A stretch of 64,000 bases of DNA from Planococcus sp. CPCC 101016 (GCF_007859295.1 NZ_VOHB01000002.1:1-64000); one strand, 5' to 3'. Counted from the first letter of the stretch, positions 22,057-32,217 are shown. A program made the numbers and translations. The notes: a model not told the origin generated them from the sequence alone.

Positions 22057-23157
22057 ATGGCATTAACTGCAGGGATTGTAGGATTACCAAATGTGGGGAA
22101 ATCCACATTATTTAATGCGATAACAAAAGCGGGCGCTGAAGCAGCAAACTACCCGTTCTGTACGATAGATCCGAACGTAGGAATTGTGGAAGTTCCCGAT
22201 GAGCGTCTGACTAAATTGACGGAATTGGTGGATCCGAAAAAAACCGTACCAACGGCTTTTGAATTTACCGATATTGCAGGAATTGTTGAAGGGGCAAGCA
22301 AAGGCGAAGGATTGGGCAATAAATTTTTGTCTCATATCCGTGAAGTTGATGCCATTTGCCAAGTGGTTCGCTGTTTCGCCGATGACAACATCACACATGT
22401 AACTGGAAAAGTGGATCCGATCTCTGATATTGAAGTCATTAACCTGGAGTTGGTTTTGGCTGATATGGAAAGCATCGAGAAGCGCATTGCACGTGCAGCA
22501 AAATTAGTGAAGCAAAAAGACAAGGATGCGGTGGCAGAAGAGCCGGTTCTGATGAAATTACGTGAAGCTTTTGAAAACGGGCAATTAGCACGTTCAATCG
22601 ATTTCACGGAAGATGAGCTGAAAATCGCGAAAAACTTGAATTTATTGACACTTAAACCAATGTTGTATGTAGCAAATGTCTCGGAAGACGAAATAGCAGA
22701 TGCCGACAACAATGAATACGTTCAAAAAGTGCGTGATTTTGCCGCTAAAGACAATGCGGACGTCATCGTAATTTGTGCAAAGATTGAAGAAGAAATGGCT
22801 GAGCTTGAAGACGAGGAAAAAGAAATGTTCCTTGAAGAGCTGGGCATCCAGGAATCCGGGTTGGACCAATTGGTCAAAGCATCATACAGCTTGCTTGGAT
22901 TAGCAACTTACTTTACAGCGGGCGTTCAGGAAGTACGGGCATGGACATTCAAAAAAGGCATGAAAGCACCACAATGTGCCGGCGTTATCCACTCTGACTT
23001 CGAACGCGGATTTATCCGTGCCGAAACTGTAGCCTACGAAGACCTGGTTGAAGCAGGATCCATGGCAACAGCAAAAGAAGCAGGAAAAGTACGTCAAGAA
23101 GGTAAAGAATACGTCGTCAAAGACGGCGACGTCATGCTATTTAGATTTAACGTCTAA
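22057..23157 (+). CDS. ychF: Ribosome-binding ATPase YchF (Obg-like ATPase)
   Basis: P-loop ATPase of the Obg-HflX class that binds ribosomes and is implicated in translation and stress. G1 GLPNVGKST (9-17), a DIAG switch near 69, and NVSED instead of NKxD, which explains ATP preference. A C-terminal TGS domain ends [13 protein letters not shown]. The ATG at 22057 gives the family-standard 366 aa; a GTG 9 bases upstream is too close to the ribosome-binding site. The stop codon is the first part of the hairpin-repeat block. Confidence 0.97.
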   Translation: MALTAGIVGLPNVGKSTLFNAITKAGAEAANYPFCTIDPNVGIVEVPDERLTKLTELVDPKKTVPTAFEFTDIAGIVEGASKGEGLGNKFLSHIREVDAICQVVRCFADDNITHVTGKVDPISDIEVINLELVLADMESIEKRIARAAKLVKQKDKDAVAEEPVLMKLREAFENGQLARSIDFTEDELKIAKNLNLLTLKPMLYVANVSEDEIADADNNEYVQKVRDFAAKDNADVIVICAKIEEEMAELEDEEKEMFLEELGIQESGLDQLVKASYSLLGLATYFTAGVQEVRAWTFKKGMKAPQCAGVIHSDFERGFIRAETVAYEDLVEAGSMATAKEAGKVRQEGKEYVVKDGDVMLFRFNV

Positions 23158-23275
23158 AAGCGGAAACGACCGTTATGCTCTGACAGGCGTAAGATGATCT
23201 GGCGAAGCGGCGTTTTTCAGCCGCATAGCCAGAGTGGCTTACGACCCGAAGAGCAGGTCGTTGCAGCTGGATAAG
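23153..23275. repeat. Hairpin intergenic repeat, unit 1
   Basis: A 123-bp unit starting with TCTAAAAGCGG, whose TAA is the ychF stop codon. It folds into a long imperfect hairpin: ACGACC/GGTCGT, GCTCT/AGAGC (via GAAGAGC), GCGTAAG/CTTACG, TCTGGC/GCCAGA and GCGGC/GCCGC. It is repeated in tandem immediately after. Similar elements beginning AAAAGCGGAAGCGCC are scattered at gene 3' ends in many Bacillaceae (from memory). Confidence 0.85.
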
Positions 23276-23397
23276 TCTAAAAGCGAGGATGGTCGTCAAG
23301 ATTCGACAGGCATAAGGCGAACCAGCAGTGTGGCGTTCTTTGCCACGCCGCTGGATTGACTTATGACCCGAGAATCTGGCCACCGCAGCTGGATAAG
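23276..23397. repeat. Hairpin intergenic repeat, unit 2
   Basis: A 122-bp diverged copy of unit 1 with the same TCTAAAAGCG start and GCAGCTGGATAAG end. The paired arms have changed together: GCATAAG/CTTATG, AGATTC/GAATCT, CCAGC/GCTGG and GTGGCG/CGCCAC. Such matched changes imply selection on, or gene conversion of, the folded form. Confidence 0.85.
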
Positions 23398-23424
23398 TCT
23401 AAAAGCGGAAACGACCGTTATGCT
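23398..23424. repeat. Hairpin intergenic repeat, truncated unit 3
   Basis: The first 27 bases of unit 1 recur exactly, then the similarity stops. This points to a partial copy, or a junction left by tandem duplication or deletion. Confidence 0.8.
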
Positions 23425-23511
23425 TACTGGGAATTTGGATTTGAAGCACCAAAAAACTAAAAATCAGCCGGGTGCCTTGCCGCATCCGGTTTTTGCATGG
23501 AGGAATAGGAA

Positions 23512-23892
23512 ATGTTGTTATTTGCATACGGAACGCTGAAACAAGGCGGGAAGTATCATTGTTATTTGGAAGAGGCTGAATTGGTGGAAGAACAAGCGAC
23601 AGCAAAAGGAACGTTATACGATACAGGACTGGGTTACCCGGCAATGGTTTTATCGAATGATGGACGAATTGAAGGGGAAGTTTACGAAATCCCTGATGTT
23701 CTCTGGCCGGCTTTGGATTACCTGGAGGATTATTCTGGAAATCCCGAAACGGATCTGTACGACAAAGTGAAGATCCAAGTGGAAGCAGGAGGTAAATCTC
23801 TTGAAACAGTCGTTTATATAGCAAAAGACGACAAGCTGCTGAAAGAACAGATTCAAACAGGAAAATGGGATATTGCCCATTCCATGGCATAG
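23512..23892 (+). CDS. Gamma-glutamylcyclotransferase-like protein (YtfP/AIG2 family)
   Basis: A 126-residue protein of the gamma-glutamylcyclotransferase-like fold. It has the N-terminal substrate-loop motif LFAYGTLKQGG (3-13), a conserved GxVYEIP segment (about 59-66), and the acidic LDYLEDYSG near 72-80 that supplies the catalytic Glu position. The physiological substrate cannot be read from the sequence. ATG behind AGGAATAGG. It converges with the DUF3267 gene. Confidence 0.88.
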   Translation: MLLFAYGTLKQGGKYHCYLEEAELVEEQATAKGTLYDTGLGYPAMVLSNDGRIEGEVYEIPDVLWPALDYLEDYSGNPETDLYDKVKIQVEAGGKSLETVVYIAKDDKLLKEQIQTGKWDIAHSMA

Positions 23893-23926
23893 AAAAAAGC
23901 GTCGACATCAGTCGGCGCTTTTGTTT
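23893..23926. terminator. Bidirectional terminator between cyclotransferase and DUF3267 genes
   Basis: AAAAGCGTCGAC, ATCA loop, GTCGGCGCTTTT flanked by A- and T-runs on both sides. The DUF3267 stop codon lies inside the stem. Confidence 0.8.
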
Positions 23927-24465
23927 TTGGGAAAATGATCGTAAACATGCAGGCGCGGCAGTAGAGGGTCATCAACGATCCACGCCGTGTTTTTTTCTTT
24001 GCGCAATTCATGGTACATGATGAAATCTCCAAAAGCTCCAGCTGTCAGCATGGCGCCCAGCAGAACCAATACCTGACTGTCGAACCAAAAGCCCATTACC
24101 GTTGGAATGAAAGCTGTTGTCCAAAAAGGGAGCAGCAGCACTTTTCGCATGGCATGATTTTGTATAGGCCTGCTGGTACTAGCATAAGCAATTCCCATTT
24201 TCAGGTTAATCCCATAATTCAATGAAGAAACAGGAAGTTTCCCAAACACCATAAAGCCGATCAAGTGAAAAAATTCATGCACAATGATTAAAACCACATA
24301 GCCGATCAGAAACATTAAAATTCCAAGCAAGGAAAAACGGAATGATAAAGGTTCATTCAATAGATGATAGGCGAGAGCAAAAGCCACCAGTAAAAAAACA
24401 TTGAACCAAAGCGCTTTCGGAGCTATTTCGTCCAATTTCAACTCGATGATATGGCTGGGAGTCAT
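23908..24465 (-). CDS. DUF3267 membrane protein with HExxH motif
   Basis: About 185 aa with four hydrophobic segments and the motif HEFFH (63-67) inside a membrane helix, as in intramembrane zinc metalloproteases, followed by the loop FGKLPVSSLNYG. Members of DUF3267 are putative metalloproteases, but no substrate is known. The frame is open to 24672; the ATG at 24465 behind AAAGGACG fits the family N terminus. It is one of few leftward genes right of the origin. Confidence 0.85.
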   Translation of the reverse strand: MTPSHIIELKLDEIAPKALWFNVFLLVAFALAYHLLNEPLSFRFSLLGILMFLIGYVVLIIVHEFFHLIGFMVFGKLPVSSLNYGINLKMGIAYASTSRPIQNHAMRKVLLLPFWTTAFIPTVMGFWFDSQVLVLLGAMLTAGAFGDFIMYHELRKEKNTAWIVDDPLLPRLHVYDHFPKNKSAD

Positions 24466-24527
24466 GGCTACACGTCCTTTAGAGTTTATAAGAAAAAGTA
24501 TAGAGGATTCCAAATGGAAAATCATGC

Positions 24528-24556
24528 TTGCGGGTCTTTTGTATTTATGATACAAT
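24528..24556 (+). promoter_or_regulatory. Promoter of rpsF-ssb-rpsR
   Basis: -35 TTGCGG (24528-24533), 17-base spacer, extended -10 TGATACAAT (TACAAT 24551-24556). Confidence 0.75.
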
Positions 24557-24584
24557 ACTGTGATGTGAGTAATATTTATGAATT

Positions 24585-24630
24585 GCTTGCTCCTTGCCCG
24601 CTGGATACAGCAGGGCCCAAGTCCATGAGG
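24585..24630 (+). promoter_or_regulatory. Candidate S6:S18 autoregulatory leader of rpsF
   Basis: The leader contains CTTGCCCGCTG, GATA, CAGCAGGGCCCAAG (about 24591-24619), which folds as a GATA-capped hairpin with unpaired C/CCG residues. In many bacteria the S6:S18 complex binds a CCG-bulge hairpin in the rpsF leader to repress its own synthesis. The match is by eye only. Confidence 0.4.
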
Positions 24631-24643
24631 AGGTGACAACACG

Positions 24644-24931
24644 ATGAGAGAATATGAATTAATGTATATCATTCAGCCTGCAATTGAAGAGGAAGCGAAA
24701 AAAGCTCTAGTTGAGCGTTTTAACGACATCCTTACTTCTAACGGTGCTGAAATCATCGAGTCGAAAGAGTGGGGTAAACGTCGTTTAGCTTATGAAATCA
24801 ACGATTTGCGTGAAGGTTTCTACCAGATCGTAAAAGTAAACGCTGGTTCTGAAGCTATCAACGAATACACACGTCTTGCGAACATTAACGAAGACATTAT
24901 TCGTCATATCGCTGTACGCAAAGACGCGTAA
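24644..24931 (+). CDS. rpsF: 30S ribosomal protein S6
   Basis: 95 aa starting [12 protein letters not shown] with the S6 signature [18 protein letters not shown] (about 45-62). It binds S18 on the platform of the small subunit. ATG behind GAGGAGGTG. First gene of the conserved rpsF-ssb-rpsR operon. Confidence 0.98.
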   Translation: MREYELMYIIQPAIEEEAKKALVERFNDILTSNGAEIIESKEWGKRRLAYEINDLREGFYQIVKVNAGSEAINEYTRLANINEDIIRHIAVRKDA

Positions 24932-24981
24932 ACAGGATACTGGCACTAAAATTTTTTTGACTTGAAGGAGGTTGAATTCTG

Positions 24982-25455
24982 ATGATTAACCGAGTTGTTT
25001 TAGTCGGAAGACTGACAAAAGATCCAGATCTTCGTTACACACCAAGCGGCGCGGCAGTGGCCCGTTTTACACTTGCTGTAAACCGGACATTCTCAAATGC
25101 TCAAGGTGAACGCGAAACTGATTTCATTAATTGTACCGTTTGGCGCAAACAAGCTGAAAACACAGCGAATTTCCTGAAAAAAGGAAGCTTGGCTGGCGTT
25201 GAAGGCCGCATCCAGACTGGTAGCTACGAGGGACAAGACGGAAAACGCGTCTATACGACAGAAGTAGTAGCGGACAGTGTTCAATTCCTTGAACCGAAAA
25301 ACGCCAACACAGACCGTTCACAAGGACAGCAGCCTTCCTATCAACAGAACCAATCACCGAGCCCAAGTCAGCAAAACCATACTCGTGTAGATGAAGATCC
25401 ATTCTCAAGCGGCAGCGGCCCGATCGAAGTATCGGATGACGATTTACCGTTCTAA
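24982..25455 (+). CDS. ssb: Single-stranded DNA-binding protein
   Basis: 157 aa. OB-fold in about the first 108 residues (starting [20 protein letters not shown]). A Gln/Ser/Pro-rich disordered linker follows, then the acidic protein-interaction tip DDDLPF. It protects ssDNA at the fork and recruits repair proteins. Its place between the two ribosomal genes is universal in Bacillota. Confidence 0.98.
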   Translation: MINRVVLVGRLTKDPDLRYTPSGAAVARFTLAVNRTFSNAQGERETDFINCTVWRKQAENTANFLKKGSLAGVEGRIQTGSYEGQDGKRVYTTEVVADSVQFLEPKNANTDRSQGQQPSYQQNQSPSPSQQNHTRVDEDPFSSGSGPIEVSDDDLPF

Positions 25456-25504
25456 GATGGACTGAACCTGACGATCAACTATTAAGCAAAGGAGGTAATT
25501 CGAT

Positions 25505-25741
25505 ATGGCACCACGTCGCGGAGGAAAAAAACGGAAAAAGGTTTGTTACTTCACTTCCAACAACATCACGCACATTGACTATAAAGATACTGACCTTTTG
25601 AAGAAATTTATTTCTGAAAGAGGAAAAATCTTACCACGTCGTGTTACAGGCACTAGCGCTAAATGGCAACGTAAGTTGACAATCGCTATCAAACGCTCAC
25701 GTATCATGGCACTTCTACCGTTTGTTGCGGAAGAAAGATAA
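25505..25741 (+). CDS. rpsR: 30S ribosomal protein S18
   Basis: 78 aa, basic, with the S18 signature starting near [25 protein letters not shown]. The N terminus includes KKVCYF, with a single Cys in place of the zinc-binding set. ATG behind AAAGGAGG. Confidence 0.97.
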   Translation: MAPRRGGKKRKKVCYFTSNNITHIDYKDTDLLKKFISERGKILPRRVTGTSAKWQRKLTIAIKRSRIMALLPFVAEER

Positions 25742-25751
25742 TTACTATTTC

Positions 25752-25780
25752 AAAAAGACCGGGAAACCGGTCTTTTTTTT
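25752..25780 (+). terminator. Terminator of rpsF-ssb-rpsR
   Basis: AAAAAGACCGG, GAAA loop, CCGGTC, TTTTTTTT. Confidence 0.95.
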
Positions 25781-25927
25781 GTGTTGCAATAGATTTGGAT
25801 TTGGCTATCTGAGTAAAAGGATGAAAAGATGGTTTAACTCTTCCCGCTGGGTTAGAGAGGGAGTTAGTTTCTGCAGCTTGTCAGCTTTCTGCCATTTATG
25901 GATTCCTTGTATTGGACACGGCTCGTT

Positions 25928-25956
25928 TTGTTCAGGTTCTTGAATCATGGTACAAT
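25928..25956 (+). promoter_or_regulatory. Promoter of the DUF2232-gdpP-rplI-dnaC transcript
   Basis: -35 TTGTTC (25928-25933), 17-base spacer, -10 TACAAT (25951-25956), 44 bases ahead of the DUF2232 start. Confidence 0.6.
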
Positions 25957-25999
25957 TACAAGGATGAAATCTGCCCGAAAGAAGGGGAAAAACAGTCAT

Positions 26000-26959
26000 A
26001 TGCAAAATCAACAAACGCGACAACTTACAAATGGGGCGATGATGGCGGCGGTGTTTACAGTACTGTTGGCAATCTCGGTATATGTTCCTGTTTTAAGCAT
26101 AGTGAGTACGTTAATTTTGGCTTTGCCGGTAGCCTGGTACAGCGCAAAATATCCATGGAAAGCCTCGGCGCTTTTCGCATCGGTCTGCCTGGTGCTGTCA
26201 TTTATCATCGGCGGGCTTTTGTCATTGCCGCTGGCGTTAACTTTTGTGCCGTTCGGATTGGCGATCGGAATTTCAATTTATTATAAGAAAAGCAAATTAT
26301 TCATGTTCATGGGTGCCGGTATTGTGCTGTTGCTCTCATTAATGGTTCAATATGTGGCTTCCATTGCACTTTTCGGCATCAATGTCTTGGAAGAATCTAT
26401 AGCCACTTTTGTTGGCGCCTTTAAGCAGGTGGGTTCAACCATGGAAAGCATGGGTGCTTCTGAAGAGTCGATGGAGCAGTATAATGAGTTGTTTTCGCAA
26501 TTGCAGTTTTCAATCGAAACGTTGATGCCGGTGTTATTAGTGATGAGTGTTTTCATGACGGTTTGGGTGCTTTTCTTGATCCTGCTGCCGATTATGAAAC
26601 GCCTCGGAATAGCGGTTCCTAAATTTCCGCCATTCCGGAATATGAAATTGCCGAAATCCGTTTTATGGTATTATTTAATCGTGTTGCTTGTCTCGTTATT
26701 ATCGGAGCTTGAACCAGGAACAATGGCGTATATGATTTTCATTAACGCCACCGTACTGCTTCAATTCCTGCTATTTCTGCAAGGTATTTCTTTTTATCAC
26801 TTTTACATCCACCAGGAAGGCTGGCCAAAATGGGTGACAGTGCTGGTGACGTTGTTGGCGTTGCCGCTCCAGTCATTTACGAGTATAGTCGGAATCGTAG
26901 ACCTTGGATTCGATATTCGGGGTTGGGTCAAGCGGGCACACGAGTTTAAAGGAAAATAA
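26000..26959 (+). CDS. DUF2232 (YybS family) membrane protein
   Basis: About 319 aa with eight or so membrane segments. It matches the YybS family that sits directly upstream of gdpP in Bacilli. Start ATG at 26000 behind AAGGGGA. The function is unknown; the constant neighbourhood with GdpP hints at a link to the cell envelope or cyclic-di-AMP, but that is inference. There are 14 bases to gdpP. Confidence 0.87.
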   Translation: MQNQQTRQLTNGAMMAAVFTVLLAISVYVPVLSIVSTLILALPVAWYSAKYPWKASALFASVCLVLSFIIGGLLSLPLALTFVPFGLAIGISIYYKKSKLFMFMGAGIVLLLSLMVQYVASIALFGINVLEESIATFVGAFKQVGSTMESMGASEESMEQYNELFSQLQFSIETLMPVLLVMSVFMTVWVLFLILLPIMKRLGIAVPKFPPFRNMKLPKSVLWYYLIVLLVSLLSELEPGTMAYMIFINATVLLQFLLFLQGISFYHFYIHQEGWPKWVTVLVTLLALPLQSFTSIVGIVDLGFDIRGWVKRAHEFKGK

Positions 26960-26973
26960 GGAGCTGAAGAATA

Positions 26974-28950
26974 ATGTCGGCTTTTTTTAGAAAAAGAAAA
27001 CTTCGATATCCGCTTATCGCGCTGTTGTCACTTGGCATGGCCGCAGCGATTCTGATTTCATTTTGGTCGGAATGGGCAGCTGGAATTTTTGCGCTGCTCT
27101 ACGCGCTGGCTTTTAGTATGGCGTGGGTGACGGAAAGAAGAGTCTATGAAGCCACCGAAAAACATATTGAAACCTTATCTTATCGAATGAAGAAGGTCGG
27201 GGAAGAAGCGCTGCTCGAGATGCCGATCGGAATTTTGCTGGTCAATGAGAAATATGATATTGAATGGGCCAATCCCTTTATGACTTCGACACTCGAATAC
27301 GATACGCTGATTGGCGAATCTCTTTATACACTGTCTGATGATTTCCATACGCTTGTGAAATCTGAAGAAACGAAAGAGCTTACCATTACGTTGGGAGACA
27401 GAAAATACCGCGTGTATTACAAGACAGACGACCGCTTGTTCTATCTTTTCGATATTACCGAACAAGTGGAAATCGAAACGCTGTATTATGCAGACCGTAC
27501 AGTAATTGGTATTTTATTCATTGATAATTATGATGAACTTGCACAAGGGATGGATGATCAGACAGGCAGTAATTTAAACAGTCTGGTAACTTCACTTGTA
27601 AATAAATGGGGTGCTGATCAAGGAATCTTTGTAAAACGCATTTCGTCTGACCGCTTTATGGCTGTCTTTAATGAGTCGATTTTAAAAGAGCTGGAGCTGT
27701 CGAAATTCGCTATCTTAGATGATATCCGCGAAGTCACCGCTAAAGATAATTTGGCATTGACCTTGAGTATCGGGGTGGGTGCAGGTTCTGCATCGCTGGT
27801 TGAACTTGGCAGTCTGGCTCAGTCAGGGTTGGACCTGGTTCTCGGGCGCGGAGGAGACCAAGTTGCCATTAAGCATCCGAGCGGAAAAGTGAAATTTTAC
27901 GGCGGCAAGACCAACCCTGTTGAAAAAAGAACAAGGGTCAGGGCGCGTGTTATTTCACACGCTCTGCGTGATTTGATTGAGGAAAGCGATCAGGTCTTTA
28001 TTATGGGCCATAAAATGCCCGATATGGATTCTATCGGCGCTGCAGTAGGTGTCGCCAAAATGGCCGCCATGAACAAAGTAAAAGGCCGGATCATCATTGA
28101 CTTTGATGAATATGACCGCAGTGTCATGAGGCTGATGGAAGCAATTGAAGGAGATCCTGAGCTGTTTGAGCAGTTCATCACGCCTGAAGAAGCGCTGGCG
28201 GATATGACGGAGCATTCCTTGCTCGTCATCGTAGATACGCATAAGCCTTCAATGGTCATTGATGAGCGTGTGCTGCAGCGGATGGAACGGGTTGTGTTGA
28301 TCGACCATCACCGCAGAGGCGAAGAATTTATCACCAATACCATGCTGGTCTATATGGAGCCCTACGCTTCATCAACAGCCGAATTGGTGACCGAGCTGAT
28401 CGAATACCAGCCAAAACACGAAAAACTGTCTATGCTGGAAGCAACAGCGATGCTTGCTGGGATTATCGTAGATACCAAGAGCTTTACATTAAGGACAGGT
28501 GCCCGGACATTTGAAGCCGCTTCTTATCTGCGTTCGAATGGGGCCGATACGGTGCTTGTCCAGCGCATCTTGAAAGAAGATTTGGAAACCTATATTGAAC
28601 GTGCGAAAATTGTTCAAACAGTGGAATTTGTCGGCGACGGAATTGCCATCGCAAAAGGCGACCCTGACCGCGTTTACAGCCCAGTGTTGATTGCACAGAC
28701 AGCAGACATCTTGCTGACGATGAAAGACGTTAACGCGTCCTTCGTGGTGGCGGAGCGTGCAGAAGGCGGCGTCCGCATCAGTGCCCGTTCGCTTGGTGAA
28801 GTGAATGTCCAGATTATCATGGAAAATCTCGGCGGAGGCGGTCATTTAACAAATGCTGCCACCCAGATGCCGGATGCAACAATAGACGAAGCCGTTGAAC
28901 AGTTGAAAGCGGTCATTATGGAAGATGATGAAGGAGGAACAAACGAATGA
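26974..28950 (+). CDS. gdpP: Cyclic-di-AMP phosphodiesterase GdpP
   Basis: Membrane enzyme that cleaves c-di-AMP to pApA and so tunes potassium and osmolyte transport, wall stress and beta-lactam tolerance. Two N-terminal membrane helices (about 10-55), a degenerate PAS, a degenerate GGDEF-like domain (about 170-300), then a DHH domain with [13 protein letters not shown] (about 344-356), DTHKPS and [10 protein letters not shown], and a DHHA1 domain with the GGGGH motif near 620. 658 aa, usual length. ATG behind AAGGAGCTG. It overlaps rplI by 4 bases (ATGA). Confidence 0.97.
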   Translation: MSAFFRKRKLRYPLIALLSLGMAAAILISFWSEWAAGIFALLYALAFSMAWVTERRVYEATEKHIETLSYRMKKVGEEALLEMPIGILLVNEKYDIEWANPFMTSTLEYDTLIGESLYTLSDDFHTLVKSEETKELTITLGDRKYRVYYKTDDRLFYLFDITEQVEIETLYYADRTVIGILFIDNYDELAQGMDDQTGSNLNSLVTSLVNKWGADQGIFVKRISSDRFMAVFNESILKELELSKFAILDDIREVTAKDNLALTLSIGVGAGSASLVELGSLAQSGLDLVLGRGGDQVAIKHPSGKVKFYGGKTNPVEKRTRVRARVISHALRDLIEESDQVFIMGHKMPDMDSIGAAVGVAKMAAMNKVKGRIIIDFDEYDRSVMRLMEAIEGDPELFEQFITPEEALADMTEHSLLVIVDTHKPSMVIDERVLQRMERVVLIDHHRRGEEFITNTMLVYMEPYASSTAELVTELIEYQPKHEKLSMLEATAMLAGIIVDTKSFTLRTGARTFEAASYLRSNGADTVLVQRILKEDLETYIERAKIVQTVEFVGDGIAIAKGDPDRVYSPVLIAQTADILLTMKDVNASFVVAERAEGGVRISARSLGEVNVQIIMENLGGGGHLTNAATQMPDATIDEAVEQLKAVIMEDDEGGTNE

Positions 28951-29396
28951 AAGTGATATTTTTAAAAGACGTTAAAGGCAAAGGCAAAAAAGGTGAAATC
29001 AAAAACGTAGCAGATGGCTACGCGCATAACTTCCTGTTGAAAAACAATTTAGCGATTGAAGCCAACCAAGCAACGATCAGCAAATTGGACGGACAAAAGA
29101 AAAAAGAGCAAAAAGAAGCAGATCAGGAGCGCCAGGAAGCTGAGCAGCTGAAAGAAAAACTGGAAAGCCTGACAATTGAATTGACGGCTAAATCCGGAGA
29201 AGGCGGACGCCTTTTCGGATCGATCACCACCAAACAGGTAGCGACAGCACTTGAGAAAAAACACGGCATCAAATTGGATAAGCGCAAAATGGACTTGGAC
29301 GATGCGATCCGTGCGCTTGGCTACACCAATATCCCGGTAAAATTGCATCATGATGTGACCGCTACGCTTCGAGTTCATGTTACTGAAGAAGCATAA
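28947..29396 (+). CDS. rplI: 50S ribosomal protein L9
   Basis: 149 aa: N-terminal globular domain [21 protein letters not shown] with [13 protein letters not shown], a long connecting helix, and a C-terminal domain ending VHVTEEA. Start overlaps the gdpP stop. Confidence 0.97.
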   Translation: MKVIFLKDVKGKGKKGEIKNVADGYAHNFLLKNNLAIEANQATISKLDGQKKKEQKEADQERQEAEQLKEKLESLTIELTAKSGEGGRLFGSITTKQVATALEKKHGIKLDKRKMDLDDAIRALGYTNIPVKLHHDVTATLRVHVTEEA

Positions 29397-29408
29397 GGTG
29401 GGAGACCG

Positions 29409-30764
29409 ATGAACGAGACGATAGATCGTGTCCCCCCGCATAACCATGAAGCCGAGCAATCGGTCATTGGCGCCATCTTTTTAGAACCGCCGTCTCTCAT
29501 CACGGTTGCTGAAATCGTGATGGCGGAAGATTTTTACCGGATTGCCCATCAAAAGATTTTCCAGACGATGCTGAATTTATCGGATCAGGGAAAAGCGATT
29601 GATGTGGTGACTGTGACAGAAGAACTTTCTGTCAAAAAAGAGTTGGAGGACGTTGGCGGCTTATCGTATTTGACGGAAATCGCCAATGCCGTTCCTACGG
29701 CCGCAAACGTTGCGCATTACGCTCATATCGTCGAAGAGAAAGCGCTGCTGCGCCGCCTTATCCGGGTGGCGACTACGATTGTGGAAGATGGCTTTACACG
29801 CGAAGATGAAGTGGAAGCGTTGCTTTCCGAAGCGGAAAAGAAAATGATGGAAGTGTCGAGCCGGAAAAAGGCCGGTGACTTTACCCATATCAAAGATGTC
29901 CTGGTCAAGACGTATGACAACATCGAATTGCTGCATACCCGCAAAGGAGACGTTACAGGCATTCCTACGGGCTTCCGTGACCTCGATAAGGTAACTGCAG
30001 GGTTTCAGCGGAATGACTTGATTATCGTAGCTGCACGGCCTTCTGTCGGTAAGACGGCTTTCGCTTTGAATGTCGCGCAGAATGTGGCGACAAAAACAGA
30101 CGAGAACGTTGCCATCTTCAGTCTGGAGATGGGTGCTGAACAGCTGGTCATGCGTATGCTCTGTGCGGAAGGCAATATCGATGCACAGGTGCTGCGGACA
30201 GGGGCGCTTCAAAATGAGGATTGGCGCAAACTGACGATGGCCATGGGCAGCTTGTCGAATGCCGGAATTTTCATCGACGATACGCCGGGGATCCGGGTCA
30301 ATGATATCCGTGCAAAATGCCGCCGCCTGAAACAGGAATACGGCCTCGGCATGATCATGATCGATTATCTTCAATTGATTCAGGGACCTGGTAAATCCGG
30401 CGAAAACCGCCAGCAGGAAGTATCGGATATTTCCCGTTCCCTAAAAGGGCTGGCGCGTGAGCTGGAAGTTCCAGTTATCGCCTTGTCGCAGCTATCACGT
30501 GGAGTGGAGCAGCGGCAGGATAAGCGGCCGATGATGTCGGATTTGCGTGAATCCGGAAGTATTGAGCAGGATGCCGATATCGTATCCTTCCTGTACCGCG
30601 AAGATTATTACGACAAGGAAACTGAAGACCAGAACATGATTGAGATCATTATTGCCAAACAGCGTAACGGTCCGACCGGTACGGTAAAGCTGGCGTTTGT
30701 GAAGGAATACAATAAATTCGTCACGATCGACTGGAGTCAGCACGAATCTGGCGGAGACTTTTAA
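29409..30764 (+). CDS. dnaC: Replicative DNA helicase (DnaB-type; B. subtilis DnaC)
   Basis: Hexameric 5'-3' helicase of the replisome. N-terminal helical domain (about 1-115) binding primase. RecA-like motor with Walker A ARPSVGKTAF (about 206-215), Walker B MIMIDYLQLI (about 315-324), DnaB motif LSQLSRGVEQR, and MSDLRESGSIEQDAD. 451 aa. Start ATG behind AGGTGGGAG. In E. coli nomenclature it is DnaB. Confidence 0.97.
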   Translation: MNETIDRVPPHNHEAEQSVIGAIFLEPPSLITVAEIVMAEDFYRIAHQKIFQTMLNLSDQGKAIDVVTVTEELSVKKELEDVGGLSYLTEIANAVPTAANVAHYAHIVEEKALLRRLIRVATTIVEDGFTREDEVEALLSEAEKKMMEVSSRKKAGDFTHIKDVLVKTYDNIELLHTRKGDVTGIPTGFRDLDKVTAGFQRNDLIIVAARPSVGKTAFALNVAQNVATKTDENVAIFSLEMGAEQLVMRMLCAEGNIDAQVLRTGALQNEDWRKLTMAMGSLSNAGIFIDDTPGIRVNDIRAKCRRLKQEYGLGMIMIDYLQLIQGPGKSGENRQQEVSDISRSLKGLARELEVPVIALSQLSRGVEQRQDKRPMMSDLRESGSIEQDADIVSFLYREDYYDKETEDQNMIEIIIAKQRNGPTGTVKLAFVKEYNKFVTIDWSQHESGGDF

Positions 30765-30809
30765 ACACGAACATTAAATGTGGTAACACATTTATATGTT
30801 CGTGTTTTC
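30763..30809 (+). terminator. Terminator of gdpP-rplI-dnaC
   Basis: A long hairpin: ACACGAACAT and AAATGTG, loop GTAA, CACATTT and ATGTTCGTGT, then TTTTCT. The first bases overlap the dnaC stop. Confidence 0.88.
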
Positions 30810-30821
30810 TTCTATATTGTA

Positions 30822-30850
30822 TTGACGATTGACGGTTCTATTGGTACAAT
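30822..30850 (+). promoter_or_regulatory. Promoter of purA
   Basis: -35 TTGACG (30822-30827), 17-base spacer, -10 TACAAT (30845-30850). I did not find a clear PurBox next to it. Confidence 0.8.
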
Positions 30851-30895
30851 AAACACTGTTTGAGATAGGGCATATGCCTAACGGAGGTGCGGACG

Positions 30896-32182
30896 ATGAC
30901 ATCAGTCGTAGTAGTAGGAACGCAATGGGGAGACGAAGGAAAAGGGAAAATCACTGATTTTCTATCTGAACATGCAGAAGTAATTGCACGTTACCAAGGC
31001 GGGAACAACGCTGGACATACCATTATTTTTGGTGGAGAAACGTACAAATTGCATTTGATTCCTTCAGGAATTTTCTATAAGGATAAAACATCCGTAATCG
31101 GAAACGGCATGGTCGTGGATCCGAAAGCGCTTGTGAAAGAATTGAAAGGCCTTCACGATCGTGGAGTGACAACGGAGAACTTGCGCATTTCCAACCGTGC
31201 ACACGTCTTGTTGCCATACCACATCAAGCAGGATGAAGTGGAAGAAGCACGCCGCGGAGCGAATAAGATTGGAACAACAGGCAAAGGCATAGGACCTGCT
31301 TATATGGACAAAGCAGCTCGTGTCGGAATTCGCATGGCGGATTTATTGGATCACGTTGTATTTGAGGAAAAACTGCGCATGAACTTAAAAGAGAAAAATC
31401 GTCTGTTCGAGAAATTTTATGAGACAGAAGGATTTACTGTAGAAGAAATTATGGAAGAGTATTATGAATATGGCCAGGAAATCGCAAAATACGTAACGGA
31501 TACGTCAAAAGTATTGAACGATGCATTTGACGCAGGCCGCCGCGTCCTGTTTGAAGGCGCTCAAGGCGTTATGCTTGATATTGACCAAGGAACCTATCCG
31601 TTTGTAACGTCTTCCAACCCAGTGGCAGGCGGAGTGACAATCGGTGCAGGTGTTGGACCGACGACCATTCAGCACGTTATTGGTGTATGTAAAGCGTACA
31701 CTTCACGTGTTGGCGACGGACCATTCCCGACTGAATTATTCGATGAAGTGGGTCAAAAGATCCGTGAAGTCGGCAAAGAATACGGCACAACGACTGGACG
31801 TCCGCGCCGCATCGGCTGGTTTGACAGCGTTGTTGTGCGCCATGCAAGACGCGTCAGCGGCTTGACAGACTTGACTGTCAACTCGATTGACGTGCTTACA
31901 GGCCTTGAGACGGTGAAGATTTGTACAGCTTACCGTTACCAGGGAGAATTGATCACAGAGTACCCAGCGAACTTGCGTATGCTTGCGGATTGCGAGCCGG
32001 TTTACGAAGAACTTCCAGGCTGGTCGGAAGATGTAACAAGCTGCAAATCGCTGGATGAACTTCCTGCCAATGCACGCCATTACCTTGAGCGCATCGCTCA
32101 ATTGACAGGTGTACAGATTTCGATTTTCTCTGTCGGTCCTGACCGCAACCAAACGAATATTGTCACAAGTGTTTGGAGATAA
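30896..32182 (+). CDS. purA: Adenylosuccinate synthetase
   Basis: GTP-dependent ligation of IMP and aspartate, the first step from IMP to AMP. N-terminal [11 protein letters not shown] (8-18) holds the catalytic Asp and P-loop-like segment; GNNAGHT near 38 and the [10 protein letters not shown] and TGRPRR segments follow. 428 aa as in the family. ATG 30896 is chosen because GGAGGTG lies 6 bases upstream; the in-frame ATG-like start 9 bases earlier overlaps it. Confidence 0.97.
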   Translation: MTSVVVVGTQWGDEGKGKITDFLSEHAEVIARYQGGNNAGHTIIFGGETYKLHLIPSGIFYKDKTSVIGNGMVVDPKALVKELKGLHDRGVTTENLRISNRAHVLLPYHIKQDEVEEARRGANKIGTTGKGIGPAYMDKAARVGIRMADLLDHVVFEEKLRMNLKEKNRLFEKFYETEGFTVEEIMEEYYEYGQEIAKYVTDTSKVLNDAFDAGRRVLFEGAQGVMLDIDQGTYPFVTSSNPVAGGVTIGAGVGPTTIQHVIGVCKAYTSRVGDGPFPTELFDEVGQKIREVGKEYGTTTGRPRRIGWFDSVVVRHARRVSGLTDLTVNSIDVLTGLETVKICTAYRYQGELITEYPANLRMLADCEPVYEELPGWSEDVTSCKSLDELPANARHYLERIAQLTGVQISIFSVGPDRNQTNIVTSVWR

Positions 32183-32217
32183 TTTTTAATTGCACTAGGG
32201 AATTCGGCTGCTATTAC

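Noticed and set aside
29661..30374. 237-codon open frame antisense to dnaC
   Set aside because: It lies wholly inside the strongly conserved helicase gene on the opposite strand, has no ribosome-binding site and reads as low-meaning Cys/His/Arg-rich sequence.
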